8,326 nucleotides of DNA from an uncultured Slackia sp. (GTDB lineage: Bacteria > Actinomycetota > Coriobacteriia > Coriobacteriales > Eggerthellaceae), in NCBI GenBank assembly GCA_937895975.1, contig CALBLG010000206.1:1-8326 (forward strand), given 5' to 3'. Positions 1 to 6,230 of the stretch are shown piece after piece. The translations under genes and the position numbers were made by a program. Numbering within the stretch: position 1 is the stretch's first letter; each line of letters starts with the position of its first letter. Below the pieces are notes generated by a model that did not search any database, was not told the DNA's origin, and saw only the letters and a list, made by a program, of their open reading frames with translations.

Positions 1-262
1 CGCCCTTCACCGAGCTGGTGGACGAGCCGCCGAAGTTCAGGCTGTCGCACGAAAGACGCTTCTCGGCCAGCTCGAACGACGAGCGAGTGCGCGTGGACGG
101 CTCGTTGAACATGTTCACGACCGTCAGGCCCTTCAGCGTAGGAACCTTCTTGATTTTGCGCTGGTTCACCTCGGACAGCGTTTTGGCCGTCTCGAGAATC
201 GTCATGATGTCGGTATCGGAGTACTCGTTGATGTCGATGAGATGCTTGTGTTCGAAAGCCAT
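1..262 (-). CDS. pyrB: Aspartate carbamoyltransferase catalytic subunit, N-terminal part (runs off window)
   Basis: This enzyme joins carbamoyl phosphate to L-aspartate, the first committed step of de novo pyrimidine synthesis in the cytoplasm. The window holds the first 87 residues; the rest lies beyond base 1. The ATG at 262-260 follows a G-rich Shine-Dalgarno stretch inside the end of pyrR. The carbamoyl-phosphate-binding motif NEPSTRTR is visible at residues 53-60, followed by SSFELAEKRL, and the second phosphate-binding loop (SSTSSVKG, about residues 80-87) begins just before the edge. These motifs distinguish the family clearly. Aspartate rather than ornithine specificity is inferred from the FELAEKRLS context and from pyrR lying immediately upstream with a 5-base gap. 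It should be controlled by the attenuator ahead of pyrR. The identification is firm; the full length and catalytic C-terminal half cannot be seen. Confidence 0.93.
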   Translation of the reverse strand, partial: MAFEHKHLIDINEYSDTDIMTILETAKTLSEVNQRKIKKVPTLKGLTVVNMFNEPSTRTRSSFELAEKRLSCDSLNFGGSSTSSVKG

Positions 263-267
263 CTGAT

Positions 268-855
268 CTATTCACCCCCCAGCGGGGCCGCATGCGCGCG
301 GTCGCCCGGCTTCATTTCCAGAATTTCAACCGCAGACGTTCCGTCGACTTCCTCGAGGAACAGGCGAACGTTCTCTTCGCGCGACGAGGGCACGTTTTTG
401 CCCACGTAGTCGGCGCGGATGGGAAGTTCGCGGTGGCCGCGGTCGACGAGCACCGCGAGTTGGATGGACGACGGGCGGCCCAAATCCATGAGCGCGTCGA
501 GGGCGGCGCGAATGGTGCGGCCGGTGTAGAGCACGTCGTCGACGAGCACGACGGTTTTGCCGTCGAGCGTAAACGGGATGTGCGTGGCGTGCACTTCAGG
601 GGAAAGGTACGTGAGGAAGTCGTCGCGATAGAAGCTGATGTCCAAGCTTCCCAAGGGCGGCTGCTCCCCTTCGATTTCGGCGATCTTGTCGGCCAAGCGC
701 TTGGCCAGAATGTCGCCGCGGGTGACGATGCCCACGAGCACGATTTCCTTCGAGCCGTGGTTCGCCTCCAGAATCTGGTGGGCGATGCGCGTGAGCGATC
801 GCTCGATTTCGGTCGCATCCATAACGACCGATTTCACCTGGTAGGCGTCTTTCAT
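268..855 (-). CDS. pyrR: Bifunctional pyrimidine operon attenuation protein / uracil phosphoribosyltransferase PyrR
   Basis: PyrR binds nascent pyr-operon leader RNA when UMP is abundant and promotes termination; the family also has uracil phosphoribosyltransferase activity. The 195-residue product carries the PRPP-binding loop VVLVDDVLYTGRT at residues 102-114. It also has the family blocks LTRIAHQILE (21-30), VGIVTRGDILAKRLA (41-55), GRPSSIQLAVLVDRGHRELP (126-145) and ADYVGKNVPSS (148-158). The start is placed at the ATG at 855 because AGGAG lies 7 bases upstream (867-863) and the family alignment begins here. An in-frame ATG at 900 would add 15 unconserved residues and lies close behind the leader terminator. 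The C-terminal tail (about 183-195) is slightly longer than usual. It is the first gene of a pyrR-pyrB operon and probably autoregulates through the leader hairpins at 921-1030. Confidence 0.96.
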   Translation of the reverse strand: MKDAYQVKSVVMDATEIERSLTRIAHQILEANHGSKEIVLVGIVTRGDILAKRLADKIAEIEGEQPPLGSLDISFYRDDFLTYLSPEVHATHIPFTLDGKTVVLVDDVLYTGRTIRAALDALMDLGRPSSIQLAVLVDRGHRELPIRADYVGKNVPSSREENVRLFLEEVDGTSAVEILEMKPGDRAHAAPLGGE

Positions 856-920
856 ACACACTCTCCTCTCTGGTTGTTTGAGTGCGTACAGCTGACCCAT
901 GCCGCCTGCCCCGCCAGGAC

Positions 921-954
921 ATAAAAAATGCCTTGGCCAGGGGCTGGCTAAGGC
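921..954 (-). terminator. Leader (attenuator) terminator of the pyrR-pyrB operon
   Basis: Read on the minus strand, the arms GCCTTAGCCAG (954-944) and CTGGCCAAGGC (940-930) form an 11-bp hairpin with one A-C mismatch and a CCC loop. ATTTTTTAT follows (929-921). It lies between the probable transcription start near 1031 and the pyrR start at 855, as expected for a regulated attenuator and not for the end of a gene. In the known PyrR mechanism this hairpin forms when PyrR-UMP holds the upstream anti-antiterminator. Confidence 0.9.
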
Positions 955-995
955 TTCCGTGGGCGCCTATGTATAACGCGGGTGGCGCCAATCGC

Positions 996-1030
996 GTGCC
1001 TTGCCGGTCTCTCTGTACCGCCTTAAAGGA
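996..1030 (-). promoter_or_regulatory. PyrR-binding RNA hairpin (anti-antiterminator) in the pyr leader
   Basis: The minus-strand RNA holds CGGTACAGAGAGACCGGCAAGG (1020-999) preceded by CCTTTAAGG. This resembles the conserved PyrR recognition element, in which a stem closes over a CAGAGAG loop and a purine-rich GCAAG internal-loop segment follows. Here GGU pairs with ACC around ACAGAGAG, and the lower CCUU can pair with AAGG. It sits 42 bases upstream of the leader terminator, the order used in PyrR attenuation. The mechanism comes from the family; binding here is inferred from the motif. Confidence 0.85.
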
Positions 1031-1037
1031 CGTGGCC

Positions 1038-1043
1038 AGTATA
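1038..1043 (-). promoter_or_regulatory. Probable -10 element of the pyrR-pyrB promoter
   Basis: TATACT on the minus strand (1043-1038) matches the sigma-70 -10 consensus at five of six positions. It would start transcription near 1031, just ahead of the PyrR-binding hairpin. No good -35 hexamer is visible 16-18 bases upstream; TTTCGC at 17 is poor. The call therefore rests on the -10 and its position. Confidence 0.45.
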
Positions 1044-1066
1044 CACGCGCGAACGCGGGCGCGAAA

Positions 1067-1227
1067 CCCCCTTTGGGCAATTCGACAAAATGTTCGGCGG
1101 AAGGAAGCGGATCCTTCGGCGAAAGGGATGAAGCGGAATGCGCCGGCAACGCTGCGCCCCAAACATGCCTCGCGGCGCTTCGCCGCCGTTGCAATTCTGG
1201 CAATTCGTCGAAGCCCAGGTGTCATGC
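1067..1227. other. Divergent intergenic region between pyrR and the CmpB gene
   Basis: Between the pyr promoter and the cmpB promoter no coding sequence is convincing on either strand. Two small structures are visible: a GC hairpin GCGGCG-CTT-CGCCGC (1172-1186) without a T-tract, and a direct repeat GCAATTC at 1191-1197 and 1200-1206. Both could serve regulators of either divergent operon, but nothing links them to one. Open frames here on both strands are extensions of antisense frames and have no ribosome binding site. Confidence 0.5.
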
Positions 1228-1229
1228 GC

Positions 1230-1256
1230 TTGCCACCTCGCGTTTCACGGTATGAT
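1230..1256 (+). promoter_or_regulatory. Possible promoter of the CmpB-HyaD-membrane protein operon
   Basis: TATGAT (1251-1256) is a good -10 candidate. TTGCCA (1230-1235) is a -35 candidate, but the 15-base spacer is shorter than usual. Initiation near 1263 would give a leader of about 44 bases before the chosen ATG at 1307, and only about 11 before the alternative ATG at 1274. Confidence 0.4.
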
Positions 1257-1306
1257 TTAGAGTTAACGCATCAATGTACGACGTTTTTGGGAAGGGCATC
1301 GAACAC

Positions 1307-2503
1307 ATGGGCACACCGACATCGCTTGCGACGCCATCAAAGAAAAAGATTCCGCTGCTTCTGAAAATCTACGCAGCGGCGCTCATCGTGCTCTCGATGA
1401 TTTCGATTCCCGTCGCGGTAATTCTGGGCTTTAACCTGCCATCCATGACCAGCGAGCTCGGCACCCCCATCGATACAACGACGCTCGTCATCGCCATCGT
1501 GCAAATCGTGCTCACCGCCATCGGCGCGGTCGTGTCCATCTTCCTGGGCGTGCGCCTTTTGCGCGATCGCCGCCGCGGCGCGCGCGTCACCGCCGAGACG
1601 CTGGTCGTCATCAACATCGCCGTCATGGCGTGCGAAGTGATGCTCTCGGGCCTGCACGGGCCGGGCCTGTACGAAATCGTGCACCTGGTGTTCCTCATCG
1701 CCCTGCTGTCGTATGTCGACCCGTCGCTTTCCGAAGAGCGCCGCCTGCAGCGCAAGCTCGCAGACCTCGAGGTGCGCGAACGCGCCGAAGACGGCACGCT
1801 GGGCCGCGACGAAACCGGCAAAGGCTACCTGGAACTGAACTTCTTCAACTTGTTCTGGATCTTCGTCGTATGCAGCGTGCTGGGCCTGATTATCGAAGTG
1901 ATCTACCACGTGCTCGTCGTGGAGCCCGGCGTGTACCAAGACCGAGCTGGGCTTCTGTACGGCCCGTTTTCGCCCATCTACGGCGTGGGCGGCCTGCTTA
2001 TGACCATCGCGCTGAACCGCTTCCACAAAGCGCCGCTGCCCGTGGTGTTTTTGGTAAGCGCGGTAATCGGCGGTGCGTTCGAATACCTGGCCAGCTGGTT
2101 TTTCCAATTCGCGTTCGGCATTATGGCCTGGGATTACACGGGCACGTTCCTATCAATCGACGGTCGCACCAACGGCATGTTCATGGCCATGTGGGGCGTG
2201 CTGGGTTGCATGTGGATCAAGCTGCTTTTGCCGCGCATGCTGAAGCTGGTAAACGCCATTCCCTGGAAATGGCGCTACGGCCTTACGTCGGTATGTGCGG
2301 CGCTCATGGTCGTCAACATCGTGATGACGCTTCTGGCTTTCGACTGCTGGTACCAGCGCGAAGCGGGCCTGCAGCCGGTGAACGCCATGGAGGAATTCTT
2401 TGAAGACCATTACGACAACGAGTTCATGGCGAACCGCTTTCAGAGCATGACCATCGACCCGAGCCGCGCCACGCGCGTGTCGCCCGTCGAACTGGGACAA
2501 TAG
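1307..2503 (+). CDS. CmpB-domain multi-pass membrane protein (putative ABC-transporter type IV family)
   Basis: This 398-residue membrane protein has a C-terminal half of the CmpB family, annotated as putative ABC-transporter permease but of unproven function. Hydrophobic segments lie near residues 16-42, 58-85, 95-112 and 118-137. A charged linker follows (138-175), then the CmpB domain (178-345). Its signature residues are visible: FWIFVVCSVLGLIIEVIYH (183-201), GLLYGPFSPIYGVGGL (215-230), an FEYLASW segment (258-264), AWDYTG (274-279), DGRTNG (285-290) and MWGVLG (295-300). A hydrophilic tail of about 50 residues (348-398) extends beyond the last membrane segment. The ATG at 1307 is preferred because AGGG lies 10 bases upstream, whereas the in-frame ATG at 1274 has no ribosome binding site and would translate it. 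No ATPase partner is encoded nearby, so a transport role is not supported by context. It is the first gene of a three-gene operon. Confidence 0.85.
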   Translation: MGTPTSLATPSKKKIPLLLKIYAAALIVLSMISIPVAVILGFNLPSMTSELGTPIDTTTLVIAIVQIVLTAIGAVVSIFLGVRLLRDRRRGARVTAETLVVINIAVMACEVMLSGLHGPGLYEIVHLVFLIALLSYVDPSLSEERRLQRKLADLEVRERAEDGTLGRDETGKGYLELNFFNLFWIFVVCSVLGLIIEVIYHVLVVEPGVYQDRAGLLYGPFSPIYGVGGLLMTIALNRFHKAPLPVVFLVSAVIGGAFEYLASWFFQFAFGIMAWDYTGTFLSIDGRTNGMFMAMWGVLGCMWIKLLLPRMLKLVNAIPWKWRYGLTSVCAALMVVNIVMTLLAFDCWYQREAGLQPVNAMEEFFEDHYDNEFMANRFQSMTIDPSRATRVSPVELGQ

Positions 2504-2512
2504 GAGATACCG

Positions 2513-3100
2513 TTGAATATCGCGATTCTGTGCATTGGCAATCGGCTCATGCTCGACGACGGCGCGGGCCCGGCGGTCTACGACGCGCTGCAGGAAGGCT
2601 ACCACTTTGGCGACGAAGTTACGCTCTACGACGCAGGCTGCATGACGATGGATTTGCTACCGTATGTATGCAAAGCCGATTTCGTGATTGTGGTGGACGC
2701 TGTCGACGGCACAGACGAAGCGCCCGGCACGGTGTTCCGGTTCGCGCCGGGCGACATCGCGGGCCACGGCGTAATGCAGTCGCTGCACGACATGCGCCTG
2801 TCCGACCTGTTGGCCTCGGCATCGCTTTTGGGCCACGAGGCCGATGGCGTGTGTTTTGGCGTGCAAGTAGAGAACATGAGCCCGTCGAGCTTCATCGAGG
2901 GCCTTACGCCCAAGGTACACGATGCGCTGCCGCTGTTGGTCGATTCGGTACTGGCCGAGCTGGTTCGCTTGGGCGCGGAGTTCGGCAACGCCGACGATAC
3001 CCCGTTCGTGCCGCCCGCCGCGCAAGAAGCAGGCGCGCCCATCGAGGCCACCGAGCCCGCGAAACCGGCCGATTTTGGATTTGAAACGCGTGAGGAATAG
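2513..3100 (+). CDS. Hydrogenase maturation peptidase, HyaD/HybD (M52) family, TTG start
   Basis: Peptidases of this family remove the C-terminal extension of the [NiFe]-hydrogenase large subunit after nickel insertion. The protein has 195 residues; the usual core of about 155 is followed by an Ala/Pro/Glu-rich tail (about 155-195). Family blocks are present: ILCIGNRLMLDDGAGPAVYD (5-24), DAGCMTMDLLPYV (40-52), ADFVIVVDAVDG (55-66), SLHDMRLSDLL (90-100) and GVQVENMSP (116-124). By alignment with HybD the nickel-sensing positions are Asp16 (Glu in HybD), Asp62 and His92, all able to bind metal. The start is TTG, chosen because AGGAG at 2502-2506 lies six bases upstream and overlaps the stop of the preceding gene, indicating translational coupling. 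No hydrogenase structural gene is in the window, so the substrate is unknown; processing of another nickel protein cannot be excluded. Confidence 0.88.
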   Translation: MNIAILCIGNRLMLDDGAGPAVYDALQEGYHFGDEVTLYDAGCMTMDLLPYVCKADFVIVVDAVDGTDEAPGTVFRFAPGDIAGHGVMQSLHDMRLSDLLASASLLGHEADGVCFGVQVENMSPSSFIEGLTPKVHDALPLLVDSVLAELVRLGAEFGNADDTPFVPPAAQEAGAPIEATEPAKPADFGFETREE

Positions 3101-3103
3101 ACC

Positions 3104-3568
3104 GTGACGAAACACGATGCAACCGCAAACGAGCCCGCCATTACCGACGAGCAATACGCCGCCGAGGCGCGCCTGCTCGAAGACGTGCCACGCGTCAACA
3201 TCGGCGCGCTGTTCATGCCGCCCATTTGGGGGCCGGCGCACGGCATTTGGGCGACCATCGTGTTCTACCCGCTGTGGATTGTGGCCGACACGTGCTTCGT
3301 GAACGCGTTCGCCTACCACACCCCGCTCGCCATCGCGCTGGCCGTGCTGGTGTTTGGCATGCTTACGGCGGGCACCGTGGCGTTTTCCATCGTATCGCAG
3401 CCGTTCGCGCTGCACCGCGCGCTGTCGATGGGCGTTTCGAAAGAGAAATACCTTAAGCGCCAAAAAATTTGGGCTGTCGTCAGCGTGGTTGTGGGCATTG
3501 CGGCAATCGCCGCCGCCACGTATTACAACCTGTTCATGAACCCGACGCTCGCAGGCCTTGTCGGCTAG
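3104..3568 (+). CDS. Small three-helix membrane protein of unknown function, GTG start
   Basis: I do not recognise this 154-residue protein with confidence. It starts at GTG with GAGGAA six bases upstream (3092-3097), only three bases after the hydrogenase peptidase stop, so it is the third gene of the operon. A polar N-terminus (1-30) leads into a Pro/Gly-rich amphipathic stretch, NIGALFMPPIWGPAHG (32-47). Likely membrane helices follow at about 46-69, 73-97 and 122-144, with a basic loop (104-121) that should face the cytoplasm. The N-G-A-x-F-x-P-P-x-W-G-P pattern is loosely reminiscent of DUF2628-type membrane proteins, but that is a weak resemblance. Coupling to the peptidase and CmpB genes suggests a shared membrane process; no reaction can be assigned. 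Confidence 0.82.
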   Translation: MTKHDATANEPAITDEQYAAEARLLEDVPRVNIGALFMPPIWGPAHGIWATIVFYPLWIVADTCFVNAFAYHTPLAIALAVLVFGMLTAGTVAFSIVSQPFALHRALSMGVSKEKYLKRQKIWAVVSVVVGIAAIAAATYYNLFMNPTLAGLVG

Positions 3569-3609
3569 CATCTCGCCCGGCCAGTTACGCCGCCGTTACC
3601 TTGTTGCGA

Positions 3610-3615
3610 TAGAAT
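3610..3615 (+). promoter_or_regulatory. Possible -10 element upstream of the XpaC gene
   Basis: TAGAAT matches the -10 consensus at five of six positions and lies 36 bases before the ATG at 3652, in the 83-base gap after the preceding operon. The best upstream -35-like hexamer (TTACGC, 3585-3590) is weak and 19 bases away. No terminator with a T-tract is seen in this gap, so read-through from the upstream operon is also possible. Confidence 0.3.
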
Positions 3616-3651
3616 TGCACGCAGCATGTTTCTAGCGAGCGAAAGACGGCT

Positions 3652-4806
3652 ATGGCTTCTTCCAAAAACATCGGCGATCAAATTGCAGACGCTGTACAAA
3701 GCGCAGTGAATTCCCAGAATTTCAGCGGACTGCAGTCGGCCATCGAGAAATCAATCGGGGCCGCCGCGACGGGCATCAGCAACGGGCTCGCCGCCGCATC
3801 GGAAAGCATCCAACGCAGACAAGACGCCTATGCGCGCGCCCAGCAGCAGCGCCGCATCGAGGAAGCCATGGCGCTGGTGTACGAATCCCCCACCACGCAG
3901 CGCAATACGGGCATCGCCCTGTGCGGCTGGGGCGGCGTGATTGGGGCGCCGTGCCTCATTGGCGCGCTCATCAGCATAAGCTCGGGCACCTTGGCGCCGG
4001 CGATCATATGCGTCGCGGGCGTTGCGGGCGGCGCAACACTGCTTTCCCGCGGCCTGAAGCGCCTGAAGCTCGTCGATAAATTCGAGCGCTACCGCGATTT
4101 TATCGGGCTGCGCGACTTCTGCTATATCGACGAGCTGGCGGCAAGCACGGCCGACTCATCAGACAATGTGCTGCGCAACGTGAAGGAAATGCTGTCGCGC
4201 GGCCTGTTCAAGCAAGCGGCGCTGGGCGATGGCGAGAAATTCCTGGCGCTGACCACCGGCGCCTACCAGCAATACCAAACGGCGCGCCTCGAAGCGAAGA
4301 AGAACCAGGAACAGCAGCGTCTCGTGCACGGCGACGGCGCCGACCTTGCGCCCCAAGCAAAAGCCCTGCTCGAACGCGGCGAGGCGTACATCAAAGAAAT
4401 TCGCGAAAGTAACCAGGCCATTCCCGACGAAGCCATTTCTCGCACGCTCGACCAGATTGAACACGTGGTGCGCACCATCTTCGAGCGCGCAGCCGAACAT
4501 CCCGAAGTCATCGACGATTTAGGCCACCTGATGGATTACTACTTGCCCACCACGGTGAAGCTGCTCGATGCGTACCGCGACCTGGATTCGCAACCCATCG
4601 AAAGCGAGACCATCGCGAATTCCAAGCGAGAAATCGAAGGCGCGCTCAACTCGCTGAGCGTGGCATTCGAGAAGCTGCTCGACTCCGTATTCCATGACAT
4701 GGCGGTCGATGTGTCCACCGACATATCGGTCTTGCATACTGTGCTGGCACAAGAAGGCCTGGTAGAAGATCCGTTCAGCAAGCAAAGCCAGCACGTGCAG
4801 CCATAA
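3652..4806 (+). CDS. XpaC-family protein (5-bromo-4-chloroindolyl phosphate hydrolysis family)
   Basis: The 384-residue protein ends in an XpaC domain (about 195-375). The family is named from a Bacillus phenotype of X-phosphate hydrolysis; no catalytic mechanism is established, and a phosphatase role should not be assumed. The N-terminal third is rich in Ala, Gln and Ser with amphipathic helices (1-75). Two hydrophobic segments follow (about 85-109 and 113-133), giving a probable membrane hairpin, then a mostly helical cytoplasmic part. The signature YLPTTVKLLDAYRDLDSQP (about 297-315) is clear, and a Lys/Gln/Glu-rich helix (210-225) looks coiled-coil. The ribosome binding site is weak (GAAAG at 3641-3645). 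The gene directly precedes telA with a 50-base gap, the same pairing as xpaC-yaaN in Bacillus subtilis, supporting a joint function. The product name is secure, the biochemical role is not. Confidence 0.88.
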   Translation: MASSKNIGDQIADAVQSAVNSQNFSGLQSAIEKSIGAAATGISNGLAAASESIQRRQDAYARAQQQRRIEEAMALVYESPTTQRNTGIALCGWGGVIGAPCLIGALISISSGTLAPAIICVAGVAGGATLLSRGLKRLKLVDKFERYRDFIGLRDFCYIDELAASTADSSDNVLRNVKEMLSRGLFKQAALGDGEKFLALTTGAYQQYQTARLEAKKNQEQQRLVHGDGADLAPQAKALLERGEAYIKEIRESNQAIPDEAISRTLDQIEHVVRTIFERAAEHPEVIDDLGHLMDYYLPTTVKLLDAYRDLDSQPIESETIANSKREIEGALNSLSVAFEKLLDSVFHDMAVDVSTDISVLHTVLAQEGLVEDPFSKQSQHVQP

Positions 4807-4856
4807 GTTCCGCAATTCGACTCCCATTACCGACCACCCTGACGAAAGGCAGCGCC

Positions 4857-6017
4857 ATGACCGAAGCAAACACCACAACCGCCCCTGAGCTCACCCTGAC
4901 GCCGTCGCTTGCCGATGCGCCCCAACCCACGCTGGCCAAAGCCGAGCCGCTTGAGATGCAGCCCGCCGAACAGGCCGCGCCCGCGCTTGACGACAGCATG
5001 CTGACCGACGAGGAAAAACAGATGGTCGACAGCTTCTCGCAGCAGATCAACGTGCGCGATTCAGCCACGATTCTGCAGTATGGCGCAGGCGCGCAGAAAA
5101 AGATGGCCGATTTCTCGGAAACCGCGCTCGAAAGCGTGCGCACGAAAGACCTCGGCGAAGTAGGCGGGCTCATCACCGACGTGGTTACCGAGCTGCGCAG
5201 CTTCGATGCGACTGAAGAGAAGGGACTGTTCGGCTTTTTCAAAAAGGGCGCAAACAAAATTGAGGCGCTGCGTGCGCGCTACGACAAGGCCGAGGCGAAC
5301 GTCGATAAAATCGTGAAAGCGCTGCAGGGCCACCAGTTGACGCTCATGAAAGACGCCGCCACGCTCGACAAAATGTATGAGCTGAACCTGACGTATTTCA
5401 AAGAGCTCACCATGTATATCCTTGCCGGCAAGAAGAAGCTTGCCGAAGTGCGCGAAACCGAGTTGAAAGAGCTCGTGGCCAGGGCGAACCAAACCGGCCG
5501 CGCGGAAGATGCGCAAGCCGCCCAAGACCTCGAGGCCATGTGCACGCGCTTCGAGAAGAAGATCGCCGATTTGGAGCTGACGCGCACCATTGCCATGCAA
5601 ACCGCGCCGCAAATTCGCCTGGTACAGAACAACGAAATCACATTGGTCGAGAAGATTCAAACCACCATAGTGAACACCATTCCTTTGTGGAAGAGCCAAA
5701 TGGTGCTCGCGCTTGGCATCGCAAACTCTCAAGAAGCCGTTAAAGCGCAGACGGCCGTCACCAACATGACCAACGAACTGCTGAAGAAAAACGCCGAGAT
5801 GCTGCACTCCTCCACCGTCGAGGTGGCAAAGGAATCGGAACGCGGCATCGTCGACATCGAAACGCTGAAGCACACCAACGAAACGCTGATCAAGACATTC
5901 GACGAGGTGATCCAAATCCAAGCCGAGGGACGCCAGAAGCGCGCCGAGGCCGAGGTAGAAATGGCGAAAATCGAGGCCGAGCTGAAGCAGAAGATGCTAG
6001 AGATTCCACGGGTGTAA
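4857..6017 (+). CDS. TelA/YaaN-family protein (toxic anion resistance)
   Basis: This 386-residue soluble, almost wholly helical protein belongs to the TelA family, linked to tellurite and other stress tolerance, with no known enzymatic mechanism. A disordered Pro/Ala/Thr-rich N-terminus (1-48) precedes the helical domain (about 50-383). Highly characteristic blocks are APQIRLVQNNEITLVEKIQ (250-268), NTIPLWKSQMVLALGIA (273-289), ERGIVDIETL (328-337) and IQAEGRQKRAEAE (354-366), ending in a charged coiled coil. GFFKKG (126-131) marks a conserved linker near residue 128. GAAAGG (4844-4849) lies seven bases before the ATG. The 50-base gap after the XpaC gene shows no separate promoter, and a strong terminator follows the stop by 17 bases, so the two form one transcription unit. 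Tellurite resistance itself is not demonstrated here; a membrane or stress role with XpaC is inference from the recurrent pairing. Confidence 0.93.
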   Translation: MTEANTTTAPELTLTPSLADAPQPTLAKAEPLEMQPAEQAAPALDDSMLTDEEKQMVDSFSQQINVRDSATILQYGAGAQKKMADFSETALESVRTKDLGEVGGLITDVVTELRSFDATEEKGLFGFFKKGANKIEALRARYDKAEANVDKIVKALQGHQLTLMKDAATLDKMYELNLTYFKELTMYILAGKKKLAEVRETELKELVARANQTGRAEDAQAAQDLEAMCTRFEKKIADLELTRTIAMQTAPQIRLVQNNEITLVEKIQTTIVNTIPLWKSQMVLALGIANSQEAVKAQTAVTNMTNELLKKNAEMLHSSTVEVAKESERGIVDIETLKHTNETLIKTFDEVIQIQAEGRQKRAEAEVEMAKIEAELKQKMLEIPRV

Positions 6018-6034
6018 CCCCGTCAAAGATACGT

Positions 6035-6069
6035 AAAACGGGCAGGTTTCAACCTGCCCGTTTTGTTTT
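6035..6069 (+). terminator. Intrinsic terminator after telA
   Basis: Arms AAAACGGGCAGGT (6035-6047) and ACCTGCCCGTTTT (6052-6064) form a perfect 13-bp hairpin with a TTCA loop. TTTTGTTTT runs from 6061 to 6069. It lies 17 bases past the telA stop. Its T-tract enters the left arm of the inverted repeat at 6065. Confidence 0.95.
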
Positions 6070-6206
6070 CGGCAGGGGCGCTCCGTCAAGGCCACGTCTC
6101 GCTACCGTTCGCTTCGCTCACTATGCGCTCGACTGGCTGCGTTTCATATTAAATAAAGAACAAGAATGAACGCAAACGACCTTGACGGAGCGCCCCTGCC
6201 GAAAAC
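6065..6206. repeat. Perfect 27-bp inverted repeat flanking an 88-bp spacer, in the telA/recO convergent gap
   Basis: The left arm is 6065-6091 (GTTTTCGGCAGGGGC onward) and the right arm 6180-6206 is its exact reverse complement. Including one mismatch at 6064/6207, pairing extends to 6060/6211. The spacer (6092-6179) codes for nothing convincing. It holds an unusually AT-rich tract (6146-6170) and an inner imperfect hairpin, TGCGTTTCAT (6138-6147) against ATGAACGCA (6166-6174). No flanking target duplication is visible. It could be a small non-autonomous element, a cruciform, or a shared terminal hairpin for the two converging transcripts. Confidence 0.9.
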
Positions 6207-6227
6207 GAAACTCCTTGCACCGCAAGG
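6202..6227 (-). terminator. Probable intrinsic terminator after recO
   Basis: On the minus strand CCTTGC (6227-6222), loop GGT, and GCAAGG (6218-6213) form a 6-bp hairpin beginning three bases after the recO stop. AG and TTTCGTTTT (6210-6202) follow. The short stem and interrupted T-tract make it moderate in strength; the long inverted-repeat arm lies directly after it. Confidence 0.65.
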
Positions 6228-6230
6228 CGG

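Noticed and set aside
292..924. 210-codon open frame on the plus strand opposite pyrR
   Set aside because: It is the antisense shadow of pyrR in a GC-rich genome; the translation is Arg/His/Val-rich with no recognisable family, and the minus-strand gene has clear motifs.
1274..1306. Longer start for the CmpB protein at ATG 1274
   Set aside because: No ribosome binding site, it lies about 11 bases from the likely transcription start, and the extra codons translate the binding site of the start at 1307.
2657..3571. 304-codon open frame on the minus strand opposite the peptidase and small membrane protein genes
   Set aside because: It spans two well-supported plus-strand genes and their junction; the His/Arg-rich composition is typical of antisense frames.
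5061..5921. 286-codon open frame on the minus strand opposite telA
   Set aside because: The shadow of a strongly conserved TelA coding sequence; no ribosome binding site or recognisable domain.
6065..6206. Insertion sequence or classical transposon
   Set aside because: The inverted arms look transposon-like, but no transposase fits in 88 bp and no target-site duplication is visible on either boundary definition; kept only as an inverted repeat.
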